Origin: Diplocloster hominis
GTDB lineage: Bacteria; Bacillota; Clostridia; Lachnospirales; Lachnospiraceae
DNA length: 64,000 bases
Reading direction: 5' to 3'
NCBI RefSeq assembly: GCF_032380655.1
Contig: NZ_JAWDIY010000007.1
Span: 143,043-207,042 of the forward strand
Below are positions 24,532-32,854 of this stretch, one piece after another; within the stretch, counting starts at the first letter, position 1, and every line of letters begins with the position of its first letter. The translations under genes were made by a program, and so were the position numbers. The notes beneath the pieces are model-generated. The model did no database searches. It was given only the letters and a program-made list of their open reading frames with translations, and was not told the DNA's origin.

Positions 24532-24548
24532 TTCATTACTCCCTTTTC

Positions 24549-26630
24549 TTATTTCATCCATGCCGATTGATAAGAGGAGCAGAAATTCATAAGCTCCTCA
24601 AAAGGCACTGCAGGACTGTACAGATAGCCCTGGAACATTGTACATCCCAAATCCAGAAGAACATTCCGAATCTCTTCATTTTCCACCCATTCCGCCACAA
24701 CACGGAAGCCCAGATTTTTACCCAGACTAATAATAGATCCCACGATCTCCCTGCATCTGGCATTGTCCACAATCTGACGTACCAGGCTGCCGTCCAGCTT
24801 CACATAGCGGAACCGGTTGGAGCGCAGATATTTGAGCGAGGTCTGACCCATACTGAAATCATCGATCGCCATAAAAATCCCATTTTCACTGAGCAATTCA
24901 ATATTTTCTCCTATATACGGCAGATTCACCAGGGATGTCTCCTCCGTCACTTCCAGGATCAGCTGATTATTTACACCAAAATCCGCGGCCAAACGGATCA
25001 TATTGCGGATCAGCTTTTCGTTATTCAGCTGTTCTGCCACAATATTCGCGGATATCTGGAAATCCGGCTCCACCTTCCCGCGAATCCGGTACAGATCATG
25101 GCATACGGTAGTCAAAATACACCAGGTCAGCGCTTCATAGCAGCCGTCCTCTCTGGCCAGGGCTATGACTAACGGCGGGTACACGGTCTCCTCCTTATAT
25201 TTCCAGCGCAGAAGCGCTTCGGCTCCAATCACCCGTCCCCGATCATCCACCTGCGGCTGATAAAAGACAGGGACCGCTTTATTTTCCACATCACTTCTGA
25301 GCTGTTCCGCCATTGCCTTAGCTATCATACCAACACTGTCATTCCGCGAAAGATAGTTCATATCCGAACCTTCCTCTTCGCCGGTCCGGAAACACCTCGT
25401 CAGCTCAGCCACCATATACTGGCTTCCGTCCGCCTGCACTCTCTCCCACAGCTTTACAAAAGGCAGATAAATGCCGGTTCCAACCACCAGTATGATCAGC
25501 TGCACCAGCATTCCCCGCCAGGAACCCGTAGCCAGGTAACCGCTGAAAAAAACCGGAGTCGTCCAGGTAACCGACTGGGTCGCCGGCGGCATAAAACCCA
25601 CCGTCACTGCGGTATAGGCGATAATGAGAGATAACACAGGCACCAGAATAAAAGGTAGGATCATAACCGGATTCAATACAATCGGCAATCCAAACACAAG
25701 TATTTCATTTATATTAAATAAACCAAGGGGGGCTGCAGAGTACACCAGATTCCGGTTACTCTTAACCTTTGAAATCAGGATCAGCGCAAGCAGAAGGCAA
25801 ACCGTAGTCCCACTGCCGCCGATCACTGCAAAGTTATCCAGAAATGATTTTGATATAATCGTTTGTTCTCCTGTAAACACAGTCTGGGCGACCGTGTCCA
25901 ATGCGTTTCCGCCATGGATTCCAAAAATCCACAGTAAATTCTGAAGAAAGGTAAACAGTACTCCATTCGCCAGTTCCCCATGCAGATTACCAAAAAGTGA
26001 CTGCAGAAGGGTACTGATCAGATCGTTGAGATTCGCAACATGCAGAAGCGTATCCATCAAAAGATTACTCACCGCAAATACGGCGACACTAACCGCCATT
26101 GGAAGGATAGCGGTCATGGAACTACGGAAATGGATATCCACCCCGGCCGCGTAGGAGCGGAACCTCCGAAAGACATTTAATTCCATGGCAAAGAACAATC
26201 TGGTAGCCAGAATCGAACAAAGCATCGCAGTGAATACTCCGATTGTTCCAAAGCTCTCAAGCTCCAGTGAGCCGCTGGCTCCTCCAAAGGACGCAATGAA
26301 ACAGGCCAAAGCCGTCGTCATAGCCATCAGCCGAAGCCCTGTATTCCCCGCCACAAATTCACCGGAATAATAATAACTGATTCCCAGTACCAGATACAGG
26401 GAAACAAATCCTGAAGTCGAATCAAAAATAAAGTTCATCAGGCGCAGCAAAAAGCCCCCACCAAACTCGGCGATCCATTCCTGAAACGCCGGGATCGGGA
26501 AGCTTCTGATCAGAAGCGCAAAGGAGCCGGTCAATACAATCGGTATCACCAGCAGAAATCCCTTCTTAACCGCAGCAAATACAGTATGATGCTCTAACGC
26601 ATACATCCAGCCCTGTACTCTGTCATACAT
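24549..26630 (-). CDS. PTS EIIC - EAL domain fusion (c-di-GMP phosphodiesterase)
   Basis: The first about 410 residues form a polytopic EIIC domain of the PTS lactose/cellobiose type (GIHGGNALDTV, GSGTTVCL, FNINEILVFGLPIVLNP). The C-terminal about 250 residues are an EAL domain, with EALLRW, ISANIVAEQLNN, LEVTEE, AIDDFSMGQTSL, VKLDGSLV, AEWVENEE and QGYLYSP. The E, N, E, DD, K, E and Q residues used in metal binding and catalysis all appear present, so hydrolysis of c-di-GMP is plausible. The EIIC part may serve as a sugar sensor or transporter; no EIIA or EIIB is nearby. ATG 26630 follows GGAGG. Followed by the hybrid kinase gene. Confidence 0.88.
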   Translation of the reverse strand: MYDRVQGWMYALEHHTVFAAVKKGFLLVIPIVLTGSFALLIRSFPIPAFQEWIAEFGGGFLLRLMNFIFDSTSGFVSLYLVLGISYYYSGEFVAGNTGLRLMAMTTALACFIASFGGASGSLELESFGTIGVFTAMLCSILATRLFFAMELNVFRRFRSYAAGVDIHFRSSMTAILPMAVSVAVFAVSNLLMDTLLHVANLNDLISTLLQSLFGNLHGELANGVLFTFLQNLLWIFGIHGGNALDTVAQTVFTGEQTIISKSFLDNFAVIGGSGTTVCLLLALILISKVKSNRNLVYSAAPLGLFNINEILVFGLPIVLNPVMILPFILVPVLSLIIAYTAVTVGFMPPATQSVTWTTPVFFSGYLATGSWRGMLVQLIILVVGTGIYLPFVKLWERVQADGSQYMVAELTRCFRTGEEEGSDMNYLSRNDSVGMIAKAMAEQLRSDVENKAVPVFYQPQVDDRGRVIGAEALLRWKYKEETVYPPLVIALAREDGCYEALTWCILTTVCHDLYRIRGKVEPDFQISANIVAEQLNNEKLIRNMIRLAADFGVNNQLILEVTEETSLVNLPYIGENIELLSENGIFMAIDDFSMGQTSLKYLRSNRFRYVKLDGSLVRQIVDNARCREIVGSIISLGKNLGFRVVAEWVENEEIRNVLLDLGCTMFQGYLYSPAVPFEELMNFCSSYQSAWMK

Positions 26631-26747
26631 CTCTAAGTCCTCCCCAAAGCTCTGTCGATAACAGTATCCTTATCATAACATATTCTTTGAAAAGAAAAAA
26701 GAATTCTTTCGTGACAACTGGCTGGCTGCGGGTTGGCGCTCCTTATC

Positions 26748-27746
26748 CTACCAGATTTCCAAAAAGTACTGCATGCACAGGCTGACACAGGTGATTCCCA
26801 CCCAGCAGCAGAATCCCATCAGGATCGGTTTTCCCCCTGTTTTTATCAGGCGGATGATGTTGGTATTCAGCCCAATGGCTGCCATGGCCATAATGATAAA
26901 GAATTTACTCAGGTTTTTGAGCGGGGATGTTACTATGGCCGGCAGGTTGAATACGGTTGTGATGACAGAGGCCAGGATAAAGAACAGAATAAAGACCGGA
27001 AAAATCTGTTTTAACTGGATGTTGGCTGTGTCCTTGTTTTTTTCGGTTTTCACACGGATAAAGGCCAGCATGAGAGAAACCGGGATAATGGCCAGTGTTC
27101 TTGTCAGCTTTACAATAGTGGCGGCCTGCAGCGTGTTGCTCCCGTGTATACCGTCCCAGGCGGAAGCGGCAGCTGTCACGGATGATGTGTCATTGATTGC
27201 CGTGCCGGCAAAGAGGCCGAAACCTTCATTGCTTAACCCCAGCAGATGGCCCAATGTGGGAAAGAGCAGCGCGGCAGCTATATTAAACAGGAAGATGACG
27301 GATATGGATTGGGCGATCTCTTCATCGTCCGCGCCCACGACAGGCGCAGCCGCGGCTATGGCTGAACCGCCGCAGATCGAGGAGCCTACCCCCACAAGGG
27401 CCGATATCTTATAAGGCATCTTCATCAGTGCGAACATCAGCGCCGCTATGATCAGTGACGTAGATATGGTCGCGATGATGATCGGCAGCGACTGTTTCCC
27501 TTTTAGCAGGATATCGGTCAGGTTCATGCCGAAACCTAACAAAATGACCGCGTATTGCAGTATCTTCTTCGATGTGAAGCCGATTCCAGGCTGTACCGCC
27601 TGCTTATCCTTCAGCAGAAGTGTAACAACCATACCGATCAGGATCGCGAACACCGGTCCTCCCACCACCGGAAGCAGCGTTCCCAGGAACCAGGCCGGTA
27701 TTGCGATGAGCAGACATAAAAGTACCCCTTTTGCATTCTTTTTCAT
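26748..27746 (-). CDS. YeiH/UPF0324-family putative exporter
   Basis: A 332-residue protein with about ten membrane helices. Family signatures include GGPVFAILIGMV, YAVILLGFGMNLTDIL, GVGSSICGGSAIAAAAPVV and GTAINDTSSVTAAA. YeiH proteins are annotated as putative sulfate or sulfite exporters, though biochemical evidence is thin. ATG 27746 has GGAGG upstream (GGGAGGAAATT). It is divergent from a LysR gene across 154 bases with a palindromic site, the same arrangement as yeiE/yeiH in enterics. Confidence 0.88.
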   Translation of the reverse strand: MKKNAKGVLLCLLIAIPAWFLGTLLPVVGGPVFAILIGMVVTLLLKDKQAVQPGIGFTSKKILQYAVILLGFGMNLTDILLKGKQSLPIIIATISTSLIIAALMFALMKMPYKISALVGVGSSICGGSAIAAAAPVVGADDEEIAQSISVIFLFNIAAALLFPTLGHLLGLSNEGFGLFAGTAINDTSSVTAAASAWDGIHGSNTLQAATIVKLTRTLAIIPVSLMLAFIRVKTEKNKDTANIQLKQIFPVFILFFILASVITTVFNLPAIVTSPLKNLSKFFIIMAMAAIGLNTNIIRLIKTGGKPILMGFCCWVGITCVSLCMQYFLEIW

Positions 27747-27847
27747 AATTTCCTCCCACACGCATGGAATGCGTCTAAACTTATTTCCTCATTTTTCCAT
27801 TTTCACAAGGGAGAGTATATCATGGAATAAGAATAAGATAAAATTAT

Positions 27848-27873
27848 ATATATTTATCAAATGATAAATATAT
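27848..27873. promoter_or_regulatory. Palindromic LysR-type operator candidate
   Basis: An 11-bp perfect inverted repeat ATATATTTATC / GATAAATATAT with a 4-base centre lies in the divergent region, 28 bases before the LysR start codon. Its A/T-rich symmetric form is usual for LysR sites. Confidence 0.65.
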
Positions 27874-27900
27874 GTTATGATTAAACAAAGAGGTGATCTT

Positions 27901-28815
27901 ATGTTGGATTTTCGAATCAATACGTTTCTGAGCGTATGCAGGCATATGAGCTATACAAAGGCCGCCGAGGAGCTCCATATTACACAACCGGCCGTCTCCC
28001 AGCATATCCATTGTCTGGAAATGGATTATCAAACGAAATTATTCCGGTACGCGGGCAAAAAGCTCAGCCTCACAGATGCCGGCAGCCTGCTTCTGAATAC
28101 CGCGATTACGATGAAGCATGATGATGTACATCTGAGAGACCAGCTGCACCAGCTGCAGGCCGGGAAGTCGAGCCTGACGTTTGGGGTGACTCTGACGGTA
28201 GGGGAATTCCTGATTCCCCATCATATCGCTTCTTATCTGAAAAATCATCCGAACACATCGGTCAAAATGATCGTGTCCAATACGCAGGACCTGCTGGCCA
28301 AGATTAACCAGGGAGAGATTGATTTCGCTTTGGTAGAGGGATTTTTTAATAAAAGCGAATACGACTATCTGGTTTATGCCAAAGAGCCGTTTATCGCGGT
28401 CACCGCTTCTGATTACCAGTTTAAAAAACCAGTGCATTGTATTGAAGATCTGCTGGAAGAGCGGATTCTGCTCCGGGAAGCCGGCTCGGGAACCAGAGGG
28501 GTATTGGAACGTTATCTGGAAAGCTGTAACCTGACGGTCGGCGATTTTTCAAATACCGCACAGATCAGCAGCATCCGCGCACTCCTTTCTCTGGTAAGAG
28601 AAGGCTGCGGCATCACATTTTTGTATGAAGCCGCAGCCATGGAGGATCTGGAAGCCGGCCGGATGCAGCGCATCCCGCTTCATGATTTCCGGATCACTCA
28701 TGATATTACGTTTTTATGGCGAAAACAAAGTATTTTTAAAGACTATTACGAAAATCTATTCCAGGAGCTGTCCGCTACAAAAGACCAAACTTCAGACAGC
28801 AATACCGATTATTAA
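27901..28815 (+). CDS. LysR-family transcriptional regulator
   Basis: A 304-residue protein with the N-terminal winged HTH (MLDFRINTFLSVCRHMSYTKAAEELHITQPAVSQHIHCLE..., about 1-60) and a C-terminal effector-binding domain of the periplasmic-binding-protein fold (SLTFGVTLTVGEFLIPHHI, ILLREAGSGTRGVLE, FSNTAQISSIRALLSLVREGCGITFLYEAA). ATG 27901 has AGAGGTGATC directly upstream; frames further upstream lack a start site. It most likely controls the divergent YeiH exporter, by analogy with YeiE and CysL-type regulators. Confidence 0.9.
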   Translation: MLDFRINTFLSVCRHMSYTKAAEELHITQPAVSQHIHCLEMDYQTKLFRYAGKKLSLTDAGSLLLNTAITMKHDDVHLRDQLHQLQAGKSSLTFGVTLTVGEFLIPHHIASYLKNHPNTSVKMIVSNTQDLLAKINQGEIDFALVEGFFNKSEYDYLVYAKEPFIAVTASDYQFKKPVHCIEDLLEERILLREAGSGTRGVLERYLESCNLTVGDFSNTAQISSIRALLSLVREGCGITFLYEAAAMEDLEAGRMQRIPLHDFRITHDITFLWRKQSIFKDYYENLFQELSATKDQTSDSNTDY

Positions 28816-28846
28816 ATGCGATCCATGCAGGTGCTATAATAACCGG

Positions 28847-30946
28847 CTATGTCCGTCTTCTCAGGATTACGGAGGAAAATGGCGGCAGCCTTAATTCCAG
28901 CCTGCCTTCCATGGCCCTGTACCTCTCCGGTTCCGTCGTATGACCCTCCCGGGTGGTCAGCATCAGCCGTTCCAACTCACATTCCAGGGGAATCCCGGTC
29001 TCCCATACGGATATCTCCATGAGGGCCTCCTCTTCCCGGTTGTTCATGGCGATAACGATCTGCTGTCTGCGGTCGAACCTGGCATAGCTCACCATGTTCT
29101 GCTCCGCCGCCAGCAGCAGGATCGATCCAAAAGTCAGCACTTTATTTTCTTTGTGGATGCGGATCATCTCTTTGTGGAAATCAAGCAGCTCCAGATCCTC
29201 TCTTCCCCAGGGATAGGATCTGCGGTTATCCGGATCTGTAAATCCGCACAGCCCCGCTTCGTCCCCATAATAGATCGTAGGAGCTCCGGGCATGGTAAAT
29301 TGAGCCACCACAGCTTCCCGGAATACGCCTTTATTTATCCCCTCTTCGGCCTTCTCATGTCCCAGGCGGCCCACACGGCCCACCACATGATTCGTGCGGG
29401 TCAAAAAGCGGGAATGGTCATGATTCGACAGCTCATTCATGGCTACCAGCATGGACGGCATCAGGAAATTGGACATATGGTGTTTTAACGCGCCCACCAG
29501 GTTTTCCGCGTTTCCCAGCATATCAGGCCGGAACTCATCACTGTGCTTTTCCATTCCCGTCAGAAACCAGGTAATCGGCTCCATAAACGCGTCATAGTTC
29601 ATTACCGTATCCCATTCGTCGCCCTGGAGCCAGGCTCCGGGATTCCCATAATGTTCGGCCACGATCAGCGCCTGCGGATTCGCCTCCTTCACCACCCTCC
29701 TGAAATCCTTCCAGAACTTGTGGTTGAACTCGCCGGTATGACCCAGATCCGCAGCCACATCTAACCTCCAGCCATCCGCCGAGAATGGCGGCGACACCCA
29801 TTTTACGGCCACTCCCAGCACATAATCATACAGTTCCCGGGATTGTTCATAATTTAGCTTCGGCAGTGTGTCATGCCCCCACCACCCGTCATAGTACGGA
29901 TTATAGGGCCACTCATGCTCATTATTGAATTTAAAGAAATTCCGGTAAGGACTGTCCGCAGACACATAAGCACCGGGCGCATATCCCTGAGCCCCCTCAT
30001 AGATCCGCTCCCTGTCCAGCCATTTATTAAAGGAACCGCAGTGATTAAACACCCCGTCCAGAATAATCTTCATACCCCGTCTGTGAATCTCTTCGATCAG
30101 TTTGATCAGCAGTTCATTGCTGGCCTCCAGGTTCTCCCTGTCAGTAACCCGCTGTATATATTTGGACGCTCTCGCATTATCATTCTCCCATTCAGGCAGC
30201 GGTTCGCCCCCGTCATTTACAATAACGCCGAAATGCGGGTCCACATAATCATAATCCTGGATATCATACTTGTGATTGGATGGGGATACGAAAATGGGGT
30301 TCAGGTAGACGACCTCCACCCCCAGTTCCTGCAGATAATCCAGTTTCTCCATAACGCCCTTTAAATCACCGCCGTAGAAGGATCTGACATCCATCGCGTC
30401 CGGAAGCTGGTACCAGTCGTCTACCTTCTTGGTTCCTTCTTTAATATAGATATATTCCCGGTTTTCCACATCATTGGAGGGATCTGCGTTGTAGAACCTA
30501 TCCACGAAAATCTGGTACATCACCGCGCCCTTGGCCCAATCCGGCGTCTTGAAACCCGGCACGATGCTGAACATGTAATATTCCTGGAGATCTTTAGAAA
30601 TCCCGCGTTCATTGTAAAAACACCGTATCCGTCCTGCATTAATCTCAAAGAAATAAAGAAGCGGCTCCTGCCCTACCGTTATTTCCACCTTATAGTAATC
30701 AAACGGCCCCTCCGTCAGTTCTTTTTCCATCAGCTGCCGCACCTGTCCGCTGATAAAATATACACTGTCCACATTATTTTTCCCCGTCCGGCACCGGATC
30801 GTAACAGTTTCCCCTGGCTCCGGCTCCATAGGATTCCGATAGGTAAGCGTCCCATCGCTGAAAATCGCTTTTTTATTCAAAATGGGATTCAGGCTGTTGA
30901 TATATTTCTGCTTTTTCTCCAATATTTCCAAGTCTTCCAAATACAT
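28847..30946 (-). CDS. GH13 glycoside hydrolase (cyclomaltodextrinase/neopullulanase-like)
   Basis: A 699-residue cytoplasmic alpha-amylase family enzyme without signal peptide. An N-terminal beta domain (about 30-125) precedes the barrel. Region I reads DGVFNH, region II has the nucleophile in GWRLDVAAD, region III the acid/base in LIVAEHYG, and region IV NELSNHDHSRF carries the transition-state aspartate. This domain order fits GH13_20-type enzymes that hydrolyse maltodextrins or cyclodextrins. ATG 30946 follows AAAGGAGTATC. No transporter or other maltose genes adjoin it. Confidence 0.9.
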   Translation of the reverse strand: MYLEDLEILEKKQKYINSLNPILNKKAIFSDGTLTYRNPMEPEPGETVTIRCRTGKNNVDSVYFISGQVRQLMEKELTEGPFDYYKVEITVGQEPLLYFFEINAGRIRCFYNERGISKDLQEYYMFSIVPGFKTPDWAKGAVMYQIFVDRFYNADPSNDVENREYIYIKEGTKKVDDWYQLPDAMDVRSFYGGDLKGVMEKLDYLQELGVEVVYLNPIFVSPSNHKYDIQDYDYVDPHFGVIVNDGGEPLPEWENDNARASKYIQRVTDRENLEASNELLIKLIEEIHRRGMKIILDGVFNHCGSFNKWLDRERIYEGAQGYAPGAYVSADSPYRNFFKFNNEHEWPYNPYYDGWWGHDTLPKLNYEQSRELYDYVLGVAVKWVSPPFSADGWRLDVAADLGHTGEFNHKFWKDFRRVVKEANPQALIVAEHYGNPGAWLQGDEWDTVMNYDAFMEPITWFLTGMEKHSDEFRPDMLGNAENLVGALKHHMSNFLMPSMLVAMNELSNHDHSRFLTRTNHVVGRVGRLGHEKAEEGINKGVFREAVVAQFTMPGAPTIYYGDEAGLCGFTDPDNRRSYPWGREDLELLDFHKEMIRIHKENKVLTFGSILLLAAEQNMVSYARFDRRQQIVIAMNNREEEALMEISVWETGIPLECELERLMLTTREGHTTEPERYRAMEGRLELRLPPFSSVILRRRT

Positions 30947-31282
30947 CCCGATACTCCTTTTATATCATTATATGTCAGCTTATATTACTTCTATTCTATA
31001 GCAGAGGATAGCTTTATGCAAACTTATTCTTTCCAAAGGAATACGCTTGCTCCAATCATTCCTGCAGCGGATACATCCTCCTACCTATCTGTAACCGGTA
31101 AACGGCACGCTCTAGGGATCACTCCTTGTCAAATAGTTTTACCAACCCAAATTTAAAATCAGTTATTGTATTGAATTATCCATTTTGCATGTTAATATTA
31201 AAGATAGTTATGATTAACGGGTCCCAAAAAACCGCAGTAATTATTTTCCCTTATTAATCAGGAAGTATGAGGGGGGCGTCAA
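30947..31282. other. Intergenic region upstream of the AT-rich gene pair
   Basis: Divergent start regions of the GH13 gene and the first AT-rich membrane gene. TTAATATTAAAGATAGTTATGATT near 31193-31215 may contain a promoter for the plus strand, but no convincing -35/-10 pair stands out. No repeat or hairpin seen. Confidence 0.4.
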
Positions 31283-31843
31283 TTGAAATATTTCATTCGG
31301 GGTAAAAAATCTGTTGTTATTTTCTTGATCAGTTTTATTATTTTTAATTATCTTTGTAGTTTCCTGAAATATTATGTTTGTTTTACAGGTAAGATAGAAT
31401 ATAGCGGTTCTGTTTTAGAAGGTTTAAATTTTATTTACTTTTTTATTTTTATTATATTTCTTTATTGTAACTTCATAATATTAAAACTGTCTATGGCATC
31501 AGGTAATACGAGCATATATTTTGTTTTACTTTATTGGCTTATTACATTGATTCATCAAATTTCATTTCCTCTCAATGCTTTGGTTTCGAGCTTTCATTGG
31601 ATTCCTACCAATTTAATATTTTTATATAAAGATATCATACAATTAATATCAACTATCTCAGTATTTATAAACTATTCATGGGAGTTGTTTAGCATTCCTG
31701 TATCAGTGAATATAAATTTATTTGGTTTTATAAATAATCCCTACGCAGACTATCTTTTAAGGATTTTTATCAATATATTTTTTATTGGCTATTCTGGTTA
31801 TTATTCCATCAAAATTTTTAATAAAAAACGGCATATAAAATAG
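31283..31843 (+). CDS. AT-rich four-helix membrane protein, paralog 1
   Basis: A 186-residue hydrophobic protein with about four predicted membrane segments, TTG start at 31283 preceded by GAGGGGGGC. Codon use is strikingly AT-rich (many ATA, TTA, AAA) compared with the neighbouring genes. It resembles the next protein in layout: a basic N-terminus, FIIFNYLCSFLKYYV vs VIFNIITRYCKYDL, then SIYFVLLYWLIT vs SIYFIPLYWLIT. No domain recognised. The pair may have been acquired from a lower-GC source. Confidence 0.65.
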   Translation: MKYFIRGKKSVVIFLISFIIFNYLCSFLKYYVCFTGKIEYSGSVLEGLNFIYFFIFIIFLYCNFIILKLSMASGNTSIYFVLLYWLITLIHQISFPLNALVSSFHWIPTNLIFLYKDIIQLISTISVFINYSWELFSIPVSVNINLFGFINNPYADYLLRIFINIFFIGYSGYYSIKIFNKKRHIK

Positions 31844-31877
31844 CGATGCCTAACTTAAGAAATACAGAGGTGTTAAA

Positions 31878-32405
31878 ATGAAAAATAAAAAATTCACTGC
31901 GCTATTAGTCCTATTTGTTATATTTAATATAATAACAAGATATTGTAAATACGATTTAGATATAGCGGTTAATGATAATAAAGTTTTCGGTATACTGTTA
32001 TTTATCGTATTTATAGTATGGAATATAGTTATCTTATATAGTTCGGTCAAATCTCAAAATTCCAGTATATATTTTATTCCTTTATACTGGCTCATTACAA
32101 TTTTGGCGCAGTTTGAAAAATATGTTAGACATGCGCTATATCCCATGGAAGTCTCATTTATAGAATTTACCAGCAAGACAATATATCGATTAATTTTAGA
32201 ACTCTCTGTCTTTATTAACAGTGCAGGTAAAGCGTTACATCTCACGAAAGAAATTAAAATTACTTTCTTTCGTGAGACTCTTGTATTGCCTTTCGATTTG
32301 TTTTTAAGATGTATGATTTTTGGTGCTTTTTTCGTCTGTTCTGTCTATTTTTCTGTTAAAAGATATTTGAATATGAAACAATCGGATATATCCTCTCAAG
32401 ACTGA
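31878..32405 (+). CDS. AT-rich four-helix membrane protein, paralog 2
   Basis: A 175-residue membrane protein, paralog of the previous gene, 34 bases downstream. The shared phrase SxNSSIYFxxLYWLITxxxQ and the same helix spacing show tandem duplication. ATG 31878 follows AGAGGTGTTAAA. Composition is AT-rich like its partner. Function unknown. Confidence 0.65.
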   Translation: MKNKKFTALLVLFVIFNIITRYCKYDLDIAVNDNKVFGILLFIVFIVWNIVILYSSVKSQNSSIYFIPLYWLITILAQFEKYVRHALYPMEVSFIEFTSKTIYRLILELSVFINSAGKALHLTKEIKITFFRETLVLPFDLFLRCMIFGAFFVCSVYFSVKRYLNMKQSDISSQD

Positions 32406-32631
32406 TCGAGGGCTATTGAGCGCTTTTTTTACACATATAATATGCTATCCTTATAGTCTTTTATCAGATAAGTACTTCAAGAGCCAATCACGCATCCCTC
32501 TGATGTGACAGTAAATTTTACAATTAATAATTAAGTTAGAAATAGGACATTAAACTTGTACACTTTATCTCATATATATTTTAATATTATATAAACATGG
32601 AATCCCCCTCATCCCATTAAAACCCCAAAGT

Positions 32632-32659
32632 AAAGAAGCCAGCTGGCGCTGGCTTCTTT
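32632..32659. terminator. Perfect 12-bp hairpin, possible bidirectional terminator
   Basis: AAAGAAGCCAGC and GCTGGCTTCTTT pair around TGGC. On the minus strand it is followed by ACTTTGGGGTTTT. It lies between convergent units; whether it terminates is uncertain because T-tracts are short. Confidence 0.5.
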
Positions 32660-32808
32660 GGAGAAGGTATTTCTTTCTTATGGGGTGTAGCAAAAACTAT
32701 ATAATGTATTGGGGGGGGTTTTTACAATGATTATTATAGCATTGAGGGGCGGATAAGTGTGCACAAACTTTACAAAAATGGATATGTTTTTTTGTGAGAA
32801 ATTGACAA

Positions 32809-32841
32809 GGGACTTTCGGCATTCTGACGAAAGTCCCCGTT
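32809..32841 (-). terminator. Terminator after ftsH
   Basis: GGGACTTTCG and CGAAAGTCCC pair around a 9-base loop; on the minus strand TTGTCAATTT follows, and on the plus strand CGTTTTATT. Confidence 0.75.
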
Positions 32842-32854
32842 TTATTGCACAGAA

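Larger units (their letters stand above)
32406..32854. other. Intergenic region between AT-rich pair and ftsH
   Basis: Contains a perfect 12-bp hairpin AAAGAAGCCAGC/GCTGGCTTCTTT at 32632-32659 with little T-tail, a G-run at 32711-32718, and the ftsH terminator at 32809-32841. No gene is evident. Confidence 0.6.
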
